From Terriglobia bacterium (GTDB taxonomy: Bacteria > Acidobacteriota > Terriglobia > Bryobacterales > Bryobacteraceae), in NCBI GenBank assembly GCA_021325235.1, contig JAJPHN010000025.1, forward strand, positions 124,001-188,000: a stretch of DNA of 64,000 bases, written 5' to 3'. Made by a program: the position numbers and the translations under genes. The notes beneath the pieces are model-generated. The model was not told the DNA's origin. It made no database searches and was given only the letters and a program-made list of their open reading frames with translations. Positions 44,876 through 53,132 of the stretch are shown here, one piece after another; position 1 is the first letter of the stretch; the number at the start of each line of letters is the position of its first letter.

Positions 44876-45910
44876 TTAGTGGTTCGTATCAGCCGGTGCG
44901 GTTGGTGTGGTGGCCTGCGCCTGCGCACCGGATCCGCCCACCAGTCCTTCATTCACAAGAACCTTGACTTCCACGCGCCGGTTCATCTTCCGACCGTCGG
45001 CGGTGTCGTTGCTGGCCGCTTCATGCGAGGTGCCCATTCCGGTCGGCCGGATGATGCGATGAATCGGAATGTTACCCTGCTGCTCGAGATACTGTGTTAC
45101 CGCATCGGCCCGCCGCTCGCTGAGGACCTGATTCTTGGCTGCTTTGCCGGTGGAATCGGCGAAACCGGCAACTTCGATCATGTAGCCTTTCTGCGATTGA
45201 GCCTTCTGCGCAAGGGCGTCGAGCTGCTGCTTGGCTTCGGGGCTGAGAGCGTAGCTGTTCACTTTGAAATAAACCGTAGCGCTGTCGGCCGTCTGGTAGT
45301 TGTCCAAGTTCGTCACGCGATTATTCACGTTGCTAACGCCCTGGTTCGCTTGATCGGCCTCGCCTTTCACTTGCGTTACCTGCTGGGCGGTCTGCTTCTG
45401 CTGATCTTCGAGCTGACCGGCGCGCGTCTCTAACTGGCCTGCGCGGCCCTCCAGTGTCGTTTCTCTACCCTCGAGCGTTCCGGTACGGGATTCCAGAGGA
45501 GCGACGCGCGTGTCAATAGCGCGCGAGGCACGCATCGAGTTGGGATCGAACTGTACTTTGCTTGCGACCAACTCGCCTTTTTCGTTGCCCTTGCCATCCA
45601 CATCGATAGTCAGGCCCGGAACAAGCGCGGCGGCGTCCATTGCTGAAGTCCGATGGAACAGCCCGCCCTTCTTGAGTTGAATTTTCGTTTCGTTGGTGAT
45701 ATCGACGGTGCCGATGGAATCATCGGCCGTACGAAGCTTGATGACCTGTCCATCGCGCGAGACGATCACCCCCGATACTTTGGCCTCTTCATCGGCTGTG
45801 AAGGTACGAGCGTTTGGGGTTACAGCGAGAGTAAGCGAGCACGCCGCCAAAGCGGCCGCCCCGTATAGGAATGCCTTTCGAATGCCTGCCCCGTAAATAG
45901 GTATTTTCAT
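44876..45910 (-). CDS. OmpA-family protein with heptad-repeat linker
   Basis: 344 residues. A signal peptide (AFLYGAAALAACSLTLAV) is followed by a small beta domain resembling DUF5666/OB-like modules (about 45-125, VSGVIVSRDGQVIKLRT). A linker of tandem seven-residue units follows (ESRTGTL, EGRETTL, EGRAGQL, ETRAGQL), continuing into a coiled coil. The C-terminal OmpA peptidoglycan-binding domain has VYFKVNSYALSPEAKQQLDALA and DSTGKAAKNQVLSERRADAV with the conserved Asp and Arg. It should anchor the envelope to peptidoglycan. It lacks a beta-barrel, so it is probably periplasmic or lipid-free; no lipobox Cys is placed right. GAAGGA precedes the ATG by 11 bases. Confidence 0.85.
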   Translation of the reverse strand: MKIPIYGAGIRKAFLYGAAALAACSLTLAVTPNARTFTADEEAKVSGVIVSRDGQVIKLRTADDSIGTVDITNETKIQLKKGGLFHRTSAMDAAALVPGLTIDVDGKGNEKGELVASKVQFDPNSMRASRAIDTRVAPLESRTGTLEGRETTLEGRAGQLETRAGQLEDQQKQTAQQVTQVKGEADQANQGVSNVNNRVTNLDNYQTADSATVYFKVNSYALSPEAKQQLDALAQKAQSQKGYMIEVAGFADSTGKAAKNQVLSERRADAVTQYLEQQGNIPIHRIIRPTGMGTSHEAASNDTADGRKMNRRVEVKVLVNEGLVGGSGAQAQATTPTAPADTNH

Positions 45911-46088
45911 AGTAAGTAGATCCTTCAAGCGCGAACTGTATTGAAGCGCACAGCAATATACAGATCCGCTGTGTTGCGTTTCTATAACTGAGATGTTAGA
46001 CGATTCATTTCATGCGCACGTAACCAGGAAATTCGCGGCCTCGTGCCAGGCTCCCGAACCGATGCCATTACTATGGTTAAGCTGACGC

Positions 46089-47360
46089 GTGGGCAACGAC
46101 TTGCAAACCGGAACAAAGCTGAAAACGCGAGTCTTTTACGGCTGGCGCATTGTTGCCGCTGCGGTTCTTACGTTTGGAATCGCGGTTGGCGTTCCGTACT
46201 ACAACCTGCCATTCTTCTATGACTACTTCCAGTCTTCCTTCCATTGGAGTGTCGAAGAAATTACGTTCGGCTTTCCGCTTGCCGCGCTCCTGACGGTCTG
46301 GGCAGGACCGCTGCTGATCCCGCGCCTGAGCCCTCGCTGGCTGATTCTGGCGGGCACGGGTGTAAGTGCACTGGCGTTCTTCGGCTTCAGCACCATGCGC
46401 GGAAGCCTGGCAATTTACTTTCTGCTTTATCTGCTTTACACGATTGGTTACATCTGTTCCGGACCGATTCCACACCAGTTGCTGGTTTCATACTGGTTCC
46501 AGCGGAAGCGCGGGCGCGCAATGGGAATCGTGTATGTAGGCGTGGGCCTGCTGGCGGGCCTCGGATCGTTCTTCGTTCGATACTTGACTGAACATCTCGG
46601 CTTTCGTGCCGGACTTGCAGGGATCGGGTTCTTGATGCTGGGCGCGTGGCCGCTCGCGATTTTCGTATTGAAGGACAAGCCCGACGAGATCGGCGCATAT
46701 CCGGACGGGGCCGACGATCCCCCACCGGACGTGCGGATCGCGCCACTTGCCTGGCGCGAGCTTTTCCGGCGGCGCGGCTTCTGGCTGCTGCTGCTGGGCA
46801 GCATTTGCTCGATCGGCGCCATCGGATCGGTGAACATCCATATGAAGTTCGTGTTTCGCGAGTCGGGATTCGCGAATCAGAAACTGTTGAATGCTACCTG
46901 GACCGCGGCTGCCGTGCTGATCTCGTGGACCAGTATCGCGGGGCGCCTGGGAATCGGCTATCTGGCGGATCTGCGATCCAAAAAAGGAGTGATGACGGCC
47001 ACGTATTTTGCCATGGCGGGCGCCATTCTCGTGCTTTCGCTGGTGAACGCATCGCATCGCGGTTCAGTTTATACGTTCGCCGTTCTCTTCGGGTTTGCGA
47101 TGGGCGCCGACTACATGCTGATTCCGCTGGTTGCGGCCGAACAGTTTGGAATCAACACGCTTTCGCGTGCCATGGCGATCATTCTGCCGCTGAACACGAT
47201 CGGCCAGACGTGGTTCCCAGAGTTTGTATCGTACTTACGCCAGCATACGGGCAGCTACCGTGCGCCGCTCGCATTTATTTTCATCGCGGCACTGGCGGGC
47301 GCGATCGCAGTTGCATGTCTGCCCAGGCAGGAGCACGTTACGGCTGACGCAACGCGATGA
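46089..47360 (+). CDS. MFS transporter (OFA/monocarboxylate-like)
   Basis: 423 residues with twelve hydrophobic segments in two bundles. Features include YGWRIVAAAVLTFGIAVGVPYYNLPFFYDYF at the start, a loop with WFQRKRGRAMGIVYVG between helices 4 and 5, and the A-motif-like repeat GRLGIGYLADLRSKKG in the second half. The opening YGWRIV and the D-rich central loop resemble oxalate/formate and monocarboxylate carriers. GTG is the start. Its last 23 bases overlap the convergent ADOP permease gene. Substrate unknown. Confidence 0.85.
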   Translation: MGNDLQTGTKLKTRVFYGWRIVAAAVLTFGIAVGVPYYNLPFFYDYFQSSFHWSVEEITFGFPLAALLTVWAGPLLIPRLSPRWLILAGTGVSALAFFGFSTMRGSLAIYFLLYLLYTIGYICSGPIPHQLLVSYWFQRKRGRAMGIVYVGVGLLAGLGSFFVRYLTEHLGFRAGLAGIGFLMLGAWPLAIFVLKDKPDEIGAYPDGADDPPPDVRIAPLAWRELFRRRGFWLLLLGSICSIGAIGSVNIHMKFVFRESGFANQKLLNATWTAAAVLISWTSIAGRLGIGYLADLRSKKGVMTATYFAMAGAILVLSLVNASHRGSVYTFAVLFGFAMGADYMLIPLVAAEQFGINTLSRAMAIILPLNTIGQTWFPEFVSYLRQHTGSYRAPLAFIFIAALAGAIAVACLPRQEHVTADATR

Positions 47361-49959
47361 CCGGATCAACTCGGAGAGCACGGACTGCGGGCATGTAGCA
47401 CGCTATGCAGGCTGCTGCAAGGATCAGTATGGTGACCCCGACATAAGTGCTGAGATCTTCCGGTTGAATCTGGAACAGGAGCCCGCTTAGGGTGCGCGTC
47501 AACGCGAGCGAACCTGCCGCCCCGAGAATTATGCCAAAAAAGATCGGTCGCATGCCTTGCAGAAAGACGAGTTGCAGAATGCTGCGGCTGCTTGCGCCGA
47601 GGGCGAGGCGAATGCCGAGTTCCTGGGTGCGGCGGGCGAGCGAGTACGCGAGCACGCCATAGATTCCGGTCAGCGTGAGCAGAAGCGCAAGCAGCGCAAA
47701 GCCAGAGAGTAAGAATAGGTTCAGGCGTTCGGAGCCGAGCGATTCGGTTACGAGCGAGTCGAGCGTCTGAACGTCAGAAACGGGAATACCCGGCTCTATC
47801 GACGCCACAATCGCCCGCAGCGTTGAGGCGAGCGAAGCCGGAGCGTATGTAGATTCCACAATAAGCTGCACCGGCGAACCAGTCTGGTTAACGCCAGGGA
47901 GATAGACGATGCGCGTGGGATCGGCATCAAGCCCGTGATCGCGTGTGTTGGCCACGACTCCGACGACTTCCGCGGGTTTATTGCCCTGGCCTTTCCAGAG
48001 AACGATGCGGCGCCCGATCGGGTTCTGGCCGGGCCACAGCAGATTTGCAACCGCGGCGCTCACGATGGCTTTTCTGATGTCAGTTGGATGGAAATCGGCA
48101 TCGCTGAAATCGCGGCCAGCGAGCAGCGAAATTCCCATTGTCCGGAAATAACCTGTCGAGACAAAGCGCCAGCTTGCCCACGGGACCCCGTGCTCTTGGC
48201 CTCGAGTGGAATCGAGTGCGGCGAAACTCATTCCTGGATCCCAGCCCACGATCGGCTTGGAGTTGACCGTGGCAGCAGCCCGGACACCCGGCAGCGAACG
48301 GATGCGCTCGAGAAGCATCCGCGTGAAGTGCTCGGCGCGGCCATCGTCGAAAGCGGGCGTGTTCAGTGTGGCTATCGCCCGTCCTTTCGTTGAGAATCCG
48401 CGCTCGACGCCCATGAGTTTTCCAAAGCTGCGGATCAGGAGACCGGCGCCAACGAGCAGGATCATGGCCAGTGCGACTTCCGCACTCACCAGGACAGAAC
48501 GCAGGCGATTCTTTCCAGTTCCCGCAGTCTGCGTTCGATCGTCTTCTCGCAAGGCAGCACCGAGATTGCGAGAAGTGGTCTGGAAAGCAGGTGCCACACC
48601 CGCCAGCACGGCGGATAAGACCGTCACGAGCAAAGTGAAGGACAGTATCCAGAAGTTCAGCCGAAGCCCGGAAAGGCTGGGAACGTTTTCAATATGCACA
48701 GTGCGCAGCAAAGCGAGTCCCCAGGTCACGAGGAACAGGCCGACTGTGGCACCGCAGCCTGCCAGCAGAAGCGATTCGGTCAGCACGAGCCGGATCAGCC
48801 GAGCGTGGCTGGCCCCCAGCGCCTCGCGAATCCGTAATTCGCGGGCGCGAGCAGTAGCTTTGGCAAGCAGCAGATTCGCGACGTTTACACAGGCGATCAA
48901 TAGCAGCATCAGCACAGCCCCGAGCAGGACGGCAAGAGCACGCCGAATGACCAGATTGGGGCCCCAGCTGCTCGAGGGCGAAACCAGGATGCCCATGCCA
49001 TCATCCTTGCGATATATCTTTGAGAGATTATGAGCGATTCGCGTGAGGTCGGCCTGAGCGGTCGACAGCGAAACGCCCGGTGCGAGCCGGCCAATAACAG
49101 TGGCTTCAAAGCTGCCGCGGTTCGCCTGCGAGTCATAAATCAGAGGCAGGAATAAATCGACTTCATTCAGCCAAGGGTCTCCGGCGGGAGCAATACCGAT
49201 TACGGTGTAGGGAGCTCCGTTTACATGCAAAGTACTGCCGATGATGGAAGCTGAAGAGTTGTAGCGGCTGCTCCAGAACTTGTGGGAGAGCAGCAGAACG
49301 CTGTTCTGATGATTTGGTTGATCGGCGTTGGTTTCAAAATCTCGACCAAGCACGGGCTGCAACCCGAGGGTATGTAAGAAATTTGCGCTGACGAAAGCCG
49401 CCGATAGATGTTGTGGGTCCCCGGATCCGGTCAGATTTATGTCGGCGGGCAGAAAGGCGGCGATCGACTCGAAGGTACGATTCTCAGCCCGCACGTCCCA
49501 GAAATTCGGCGTCGAGAACGAGGCCTGCGACCATTCCACGCCAGTCCGCCTTTCCCACAGTTGAACCAGATGCTGAGGCGCGCGGAACGGCAGTGGCGCC
49601 AGAAGAACCGAGTAGAAAATGCTGAAGATCAGGGTAGCCGCGCTGATTCCGAGCGCGAGCGTGCCGATGGCCAGCGCCGTTGTGCCCTTTGTCCGGATCA
49701 TGCTGCGAAGCGAGTGTTCCAAATCCTTCAAGAGCGCATCGGCAAAGCTGCCGATCCGCGAATCCCGCACGCTTTCCTTTACCTGCTCGATGCCGCCAAT
49801 TTCGAGAAGCGCCGAGCGCCGGGCCGCGCCCGATTCCATACCGCGGCCCATCTTTTCTTCCGTCAGCAGATCCGCATAGGCCAGAAGCTCGTCCGAGAGT
49901 TCCTGCTCAACCTGTCGCCTGCGGAAAAGAGTGCGCCAAAGAGTGGCAAAGGAAAACAT
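47338..49959 (-). CDS. ADOP-type MacB/FtsX permease
   Basis: 873 residues from the ATG at 49959, which has AAGGAG 6 bases upstream. An N-terminal helical segment (LFRRRQVEQELSDELLAYADLLTEEKM, typical of the acidobacterial duplicated orphan permeases) is followed by a first FtsX unit: helix, extracytoplasmic MacB-PCD domain, three helices. A second complete unit follows (KNRLRSVLVSAEVALAMILLVGAGLLIRS onward). Both repeats end with the FtsX signature ELRIREALGASHARLIR or ELGIRLALGASSRSILQ. No ABC ATPase is encoded nearby. It lies 10 bases after PadR, the usual partner of the family. Substrate and energy source are not known for such proteins. Confidence 0.9.
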   Translation of the reverse strand: MFSFATLWRTLFRRRQVEQELSDELLAYADLLTEEKMGRGMESGAARRSALLEIGGIEQVKESVRDSRIGSFADALLKDLEHSLRSMIRTKGTTALAIGTLALGISAATLIFSIFYSVLLAPLPFRAPQHLVQLWERRTGVEWSQASFSTPNFWDVRAENRTFESIAAFLPADINLTGSGDPQHLSAAFVSANFLHTLGLQPVLGRDFETNADQPNHQNSVLLLSHKFWSSRYNSSASIIGSTLHVNGAPYTVIGIAPAGDPWLNEVDLFLPLIYDSQANRGSFEATVIGRLAPGVSLSTAQADLTRIAHNLSKIYRKDDGMGILVSPSSSWGPNLVIRRALAVLLGAVLMLLLIACVNVANLLLAKATARARELRIREALGASHARLIRLVLTESLLLAGCGATVGLFLVTWGLALLRTVHIENVPSLSGLRLNFWILSFTLLVTVLSAVLAGVAPAFQTTSRNLGAALREDDRTQTAGTGKNRLRSVLVSAEVALAMILLVGAGLLIRSFGKLMGVERGFSTKGRAIATLNTPAFDDGRAEHFTRMLLERIRSLPGVRAAATVNSKPIVGWDPGMSFAALDSTRGQEHGVPWASWRFVSTGYFRTMGISLLAGRDFSDADFHPTDIRKAIVSAAVANLLWPGQNPIGRRIVLWKGQGNKPAEVVGVVANTRDHGLDADPTRIVYLPGVNQTGSPVQLIVESTYAPASLASTLRAIVASIEPGIPVSDVQTLDSLVTESLGSERLNLFLLSGFALLALLLTLTGIYGVLAYSLARRTQELGIRLALGASSRSILQLVFLQGMRPIFFGIILGAAGSLALTRTLSGLLFQIQPEDLSTYVGVTILILAAACIACYMPAVRALRVDPVIALRQP

Positions 49960-49969
49960 AGTCGGCTCC

Positions 49970-50305
49970 TTAGGACTTTGCCTCGAGCGCCGCAGCAATC
50001 GCGAGCGAGATTCGATTCCACTGGTCGCGCTCAATGCCGAGCTGCTTTGTTCCCGCACGTGTCAGCTTGTAGTAGCGGGCCCGGCGTTTGTTTTCGGATT
50101 CGCCCCAACTCGATTCGAGCCAGCCGGCCTGCTCCATGCGATGTAGGGCGGGGAAGAGAGAGCCGGGCTTAACGTCGAAAGCGCCATTCGTGATCTGACC
50201 AATGCGGCGGGAAATTCCGAGTCCGTGCAGTTGCTCGAGAGCCAGGGATTTCAGGATCAGGAGATCGAGCGTGCCTTGCAGCAGGTTGGAAGGTGTATCC
50301 GACAT
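49970..50305 (-). CDS. PadR-family transcriptional regulator
   Basis: 111 residues. A winged helix with LLQGTLDLLILKSLALEQLHGLGISRRI, the recognition region FDVKPGSLFPALHRMEQAGWL, a wing KRRARYYKLTRAGTKQL and a short C-terminal dimer helix, matching the short PadR-s1 class. It precedes the ADOP permease by 10 bases and probably represses this operon. A TTGACA-N18-TATCCT promoter and an inverted repeat over the -35 lie upstream. Confidence 0.9.
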   Translation of the reverse strand: MSDTPSNLLQGTLDLLILKSLALEQLHGLGISRRIGQITNGAFDVKPGSLFPALHRMEQAGWLESSWGESENKRRARYYKLTRAGTKQLGIERDQWNRISLAIAAALEAKS

Positions 50306-50325
50306 TCCTATCGGCTTTCTATACG

Positions 50326-50359
50326 AGGATACGCCCAGTACCTATAGAGTGTCAATAGG
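50326..50359 (-). promoter_or_regulatory. promoter and inverted repeat before padR-ADOP
   Basis: On the minus strand TTGACA (50355-50350) and TATCCT (50331-50326) are separated by 18 bases. The -35 is bracketed by CCTAT and ATAGG half-sites (50341-50359, 9-base spacer), and CCTAT recurs near 50308. An autoregulating PadR site is inferred. Confidence 0.5.
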
Positions 50360-50405
50360 AACGCGTAGAAGCTCAAAGAGCTGCTTACGAACCTCTGGAG
50401 AGCTC

Positions 50406-52007
50406 TTATTTCGCCGCTACTGCTGAAAACTCTTCGTAGGAGCCGAGGAAATCCTCGATGTTCCCGTGATCAAAGTGCCAGATGCGCGTGGCAACTTCGT
50501 CGACCAGATCTTCGTCGTGCGTAACCAGCAGAACCGTGCCCTCAAATTTCTGTAGTGCAATATTGAGCGCGTTGATCGATTCGAGATCGAGATGATTGGT
50601 CGGCTCATCGAAAACGAGCACGTTCGGCTTCTGCAACATAAGCTTGCAGAACATGAGGCGAGCCGCTTCGCCACCAGAGAGCGCGTCGGTAGGCTTCATG
50701 CCTTCCTCACCACTGAAGAGCATCTGTCCCAGTAGCCCCCGGATTTCTTCTTTAGACGCCTGCGGATCCCAATCGTGCAGCCATTCGGATACGGTTGTGC
50801 CGTTCCGAATGCTGGCGCGATGATCCTGCGCAAAGTAGCCAATCTGTACTTCGTGACCCCAGGTCACCGTGCCGGCGTCGAGCCCGACATCGGAATCGTC
50901 AACGCCGGGCCCGTTCGCGAGCAGCGCCTTCAGCAACGTCGTTTTACCAGCACCATTCCGACCCATGAGGGCTACTTTTTCGCCACGCTGAACAGCTGCG
51001 GAGAAATCACGGATGACCTTCAGATCGCCGTAGCCTCTCGAGACCCCCTTGAATTCGAGCGCGTGACGGCCCGACGGTCGTTTCATCTCGAAACGGATGA
51101 ATGGGCGCTGGATGTTCGAGCGCGCCAGATCGGTGGTCTGCAGCCGCTCGACTTCCTTCTTGCGCGAGGTGACCTGGCTCGCGCGGGTGCCAGCGGAAAA
51201 GCGCGCGATGAATTCGTTCAACTGCGCAATCTTCTTTTCGCGCTGAGCATTCTCGGCTTCGATACGAGCGCGGATCTGCGTTTTCTGCAGCACCATGTCA
51301 TCGTAGCCGCCGGGATAGGTGATGATCGTCTGGTAATCGATATCGGCCGTGTGAGTGGTGACGCTGTTGAGAAAATGCCGGTCGTGCGAGATCACGATCA
51401 GTGTGCCCTCGTAACGCGTCAGGAAATTCTGCAGCCAATGGATCGATTCGAGATCGAGATAGTTGGTCGGCTCATCCAGCAGCAGCGCCTCCGGATGGCC
51501 GAATAGCGCCTGGGCCAGCAGCACGCGCACTTTCTGGCCCCCTTGCAGCTCGCTCATCTGGCGATTGTGCAGCGGTTCGGGGATATCGAGTCCATCGAGG
51601 AGGATTGCGGCGTCGCTTTCGGCCGTATAGCCGTCCTCCTCGGCTACAACTCCTTCCAGCTCGCCGAGACGCATGCCGTCTTCATCGGTCAGATCCGTTT
51701 TTGCATAGAGCTGCTCACGTTCTTCGAGTGCACGCCAGAGCGGTAGATTGCCCATAATGACGGTATCCACCACACGATAGGCGTCGAAGGCGAACTGATC
51801 CTGCCGGAGCACTCCAATTTTTTTCGGACGAACGACGCTTCCCTTTTGCGGTTCGAGTTCGCCGGAGAGAAGCTTCATAAACGTGGACTTACCAGCGCCA
51901 TTCGGCCCGGTCAAACCGTAGCGGCGGCCCGGGAGAAAGGCGGCATTCACATCCTCGAACAGGATTTTGCCGCCATAACGCATGCTTACATTGCTGACAG
52001 AAATCAT
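50406..52007 (-). CDS. ybiT: ABC-F ATPase of the YbiT type
   Basis: 533 residues, collinear with E. coli YbiT: RYGLTGPNGAGKSTFMKLLSGELEP (Walker A), IGVLRQDQFAFDAYRVVDTVIMG, first Walker B LLLDEPTNYLDLESI, the charged linker (about 240-310, AQLNEFIARFSAGTRASQVTSR), second Walker A GRNGAGKTTLLKAL, second Walker B VFDEPTNHLDLESINAL. No membrane helices: the protein binds the ribosome rather than transports. The first signature is LQGGQ instead of LSGGQ, and the second switch region is THDED instead of SHDRE. It probably relieves stalled translation. Encoded as a single gene upstream of padR, in the same direction. Confidence 0.9.
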   Translation of the reverse strand: MISVSNVSMRYGGKILFEDVNAAFLPGRRYGLTGPNGAGKSTFMKLLSGELEPQKGSVVRPKKIGVLRQDQFAFDAYRVVDTVIMGNLPLWRALEEREQLYAKTDLTDEDGMRLGELEGVVAEEDGYTAESDAAILLDGLDIPEPLHNRQMSELQGGQKVRVLLAQALFGHPEALLLDEPTNYLDLESIHWLQNFLTRYEGTLIVISHDRHFLNSVTTHTADIDYQTIITYPGGYDDMVLQKTQIRARIEAENAQREKKIAQLNEFIARFSAGTRASQVTSRKKEVERLQTTDLARSNIQRPFIRFEMKRPSGRHALEFKGVSRGYGDLKVIRDFSAAVQRGEKVALMGRNGAGKTTLLKALLANGPGVDDSDVGLDAGTVTWGHEVQIGYFAQDHRASIRNGTTVSEWLHDWDPQASKEEIRGLLGQMLFSGEEGMKPTDALSGGEAARLMFCKLMLQKPNVLVFDEPTNHLDLESINALNIALQKFEGTVLLVTHDEDLVDEVATRIWHFDHGNIEDFLGSYEEFSAVAAK

Positions 52008-52029
52008 GGAAAAAATCGGGAGGGAACCT

Positions 52030-52971
52030 CTATTTTATCGCAGAAGAACCCTCCGACAGAGAGCCGCCGCGATGAAGCCTGGGTATCCAATCCCTTTTCT
52101 GTGAGGCGCTCCGGTCCGCATGCGTCCCGAACGTCTTGGCGTACACGTGCGTGAAGACGGCGCCAAAGAAGAAGATTTGAGCGGAGTAATAGACCCAGAC
52201 CACGAACGCGACAAGCGAGCCCGCCGCGCCATAGGCTGATCCCACGCCGGCAGTGGCGAGATAGAGCGCCAGCAAGGCTTTGCCGATCTGGAAAAGAATC
52301 GCCGTGAAGATCGCGCCAATGGCAACGTCGCGCCAGGCAATCGGCACGTCGGGCACGAATTTGTAGATGAGCGCAAACAAAGCTGCTATCGCGATCAGCG
52401 GAATAATAAAGTTAGCGATTTCGCCAAGAATCGCTGCCTTGATCGGGACGTAGCTGTCAAAGAAGTTGGTGACGACAGCCAGCGCGGCGCTCAGAATCAG
52501 CGAGACCAGCAGCAGAAACCCCAAGGCCAGTACCATCCCGAACGATACAACCCGTTGCCAAACCAGGCTGCGCCAGCTGGTATCGGTAGCGGGCGGCGCG
52601 TCCCAGATCACATTGAGGGAATCGCGCAGTTCCACGAAGACTCCGGACGCGCCGAAAAGCAGGGTAACCAGAGCGAATACGCTGGCGAGGATTCCGCTTC
52701 CGGAGTGATGGGCGTTGTCGAGCACCCCCTTCAGGGCGCGCGCCGCCGATGGTCCGGCCATGGTCGAGACCTGTCCGAGCAGGTTGTGTTCGGCTGTATT
52801 CTTATCGAACACGAGGCCGAAGATCGCCACGGTCAAAATCAGCAAGGGAGCGATTGAAAGCAGGGTGTAATAGGCAAGAGCGGCGCCGAGGCGCGGTGCA
52901 TTATGCTCGCTCCATTGCGCTCCGGCTTTTTTGACAACCGGCCAGAGCTCCCTGATCTTGACACCGAACAT
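52030..52971 (-). CDS. YihY/BrkB-family inner-membrane protein
   Basis: 313 residues with six hydrophobic helices and family motifs: RLGAALAYYTLLSIAPLLILTVAI in the first helix, the loop LKDSLNxIW-like (ELRDSLNVIWDAPP), YKFVPDVPIAWRDVAIGAIFTAILF, and YGAAGSLVAFVVWVYYSAQIFFFGAVFT. It was once thought to be RNase BN and is now treated as a membrane protein of unclear function. AAGGAG precedes the ATG by 6 bases. It is divergent from the Omp85 operon and 22 bases upstream of the ABC-F gene, possibly in its transcript. Confidence 0.87.
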   Translation of the reverse strand: MFGVKIRELWPVVKKAGAQWSEHNAPRLGAALAYYTLLSIAPLLILTVAIFGLVFDKNTAEHNLLGQVSTMAGPSAARALKGVLDNAHHSGSGILASVFALVTLLFGASGVFVELRDSLNVIWDAPPATDTSWRSLVWQRVVSFGMVLALGFLLLVSLILSAALAVVTNFFDSYVPIKAAILGEIANFIIPLIAIAALFALIYKFVPDVPIAWRDVAIGAIFTAILFQIGKALLALYLATAGVGSAYGAAGSLVAFVVWVYYSAQIFFFGAVFTHVYAKTFGTHADRSASQKRDWIPRLHRGGSLSEGSSAIK

Positions 52972-53132
52972 GGCCGTCTCCTTTCGCTCGGTGCGGCCTC
53001 AGCCCCAGTCCGCAACCTCAGGCTATAGATGTGGCCAGTGAGACACTTGAAACAAGCATTTGCGTTACAGCGTCCAAGCAATGCAACGCGAATGGCCGGG
53101 AGTACGGAAATGGCAGGACGAAAACCAGCGAG

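Noticed and set aside
47338-49959. ADOP permease as half of an antibiotic-type ABC exporter with the nearby ABC-F ATPase
   Set aside because: ABC-F proteins lack transmembrane partners and this one is a collinear YbiT homologue, so the neighbourhood is not a transporter.
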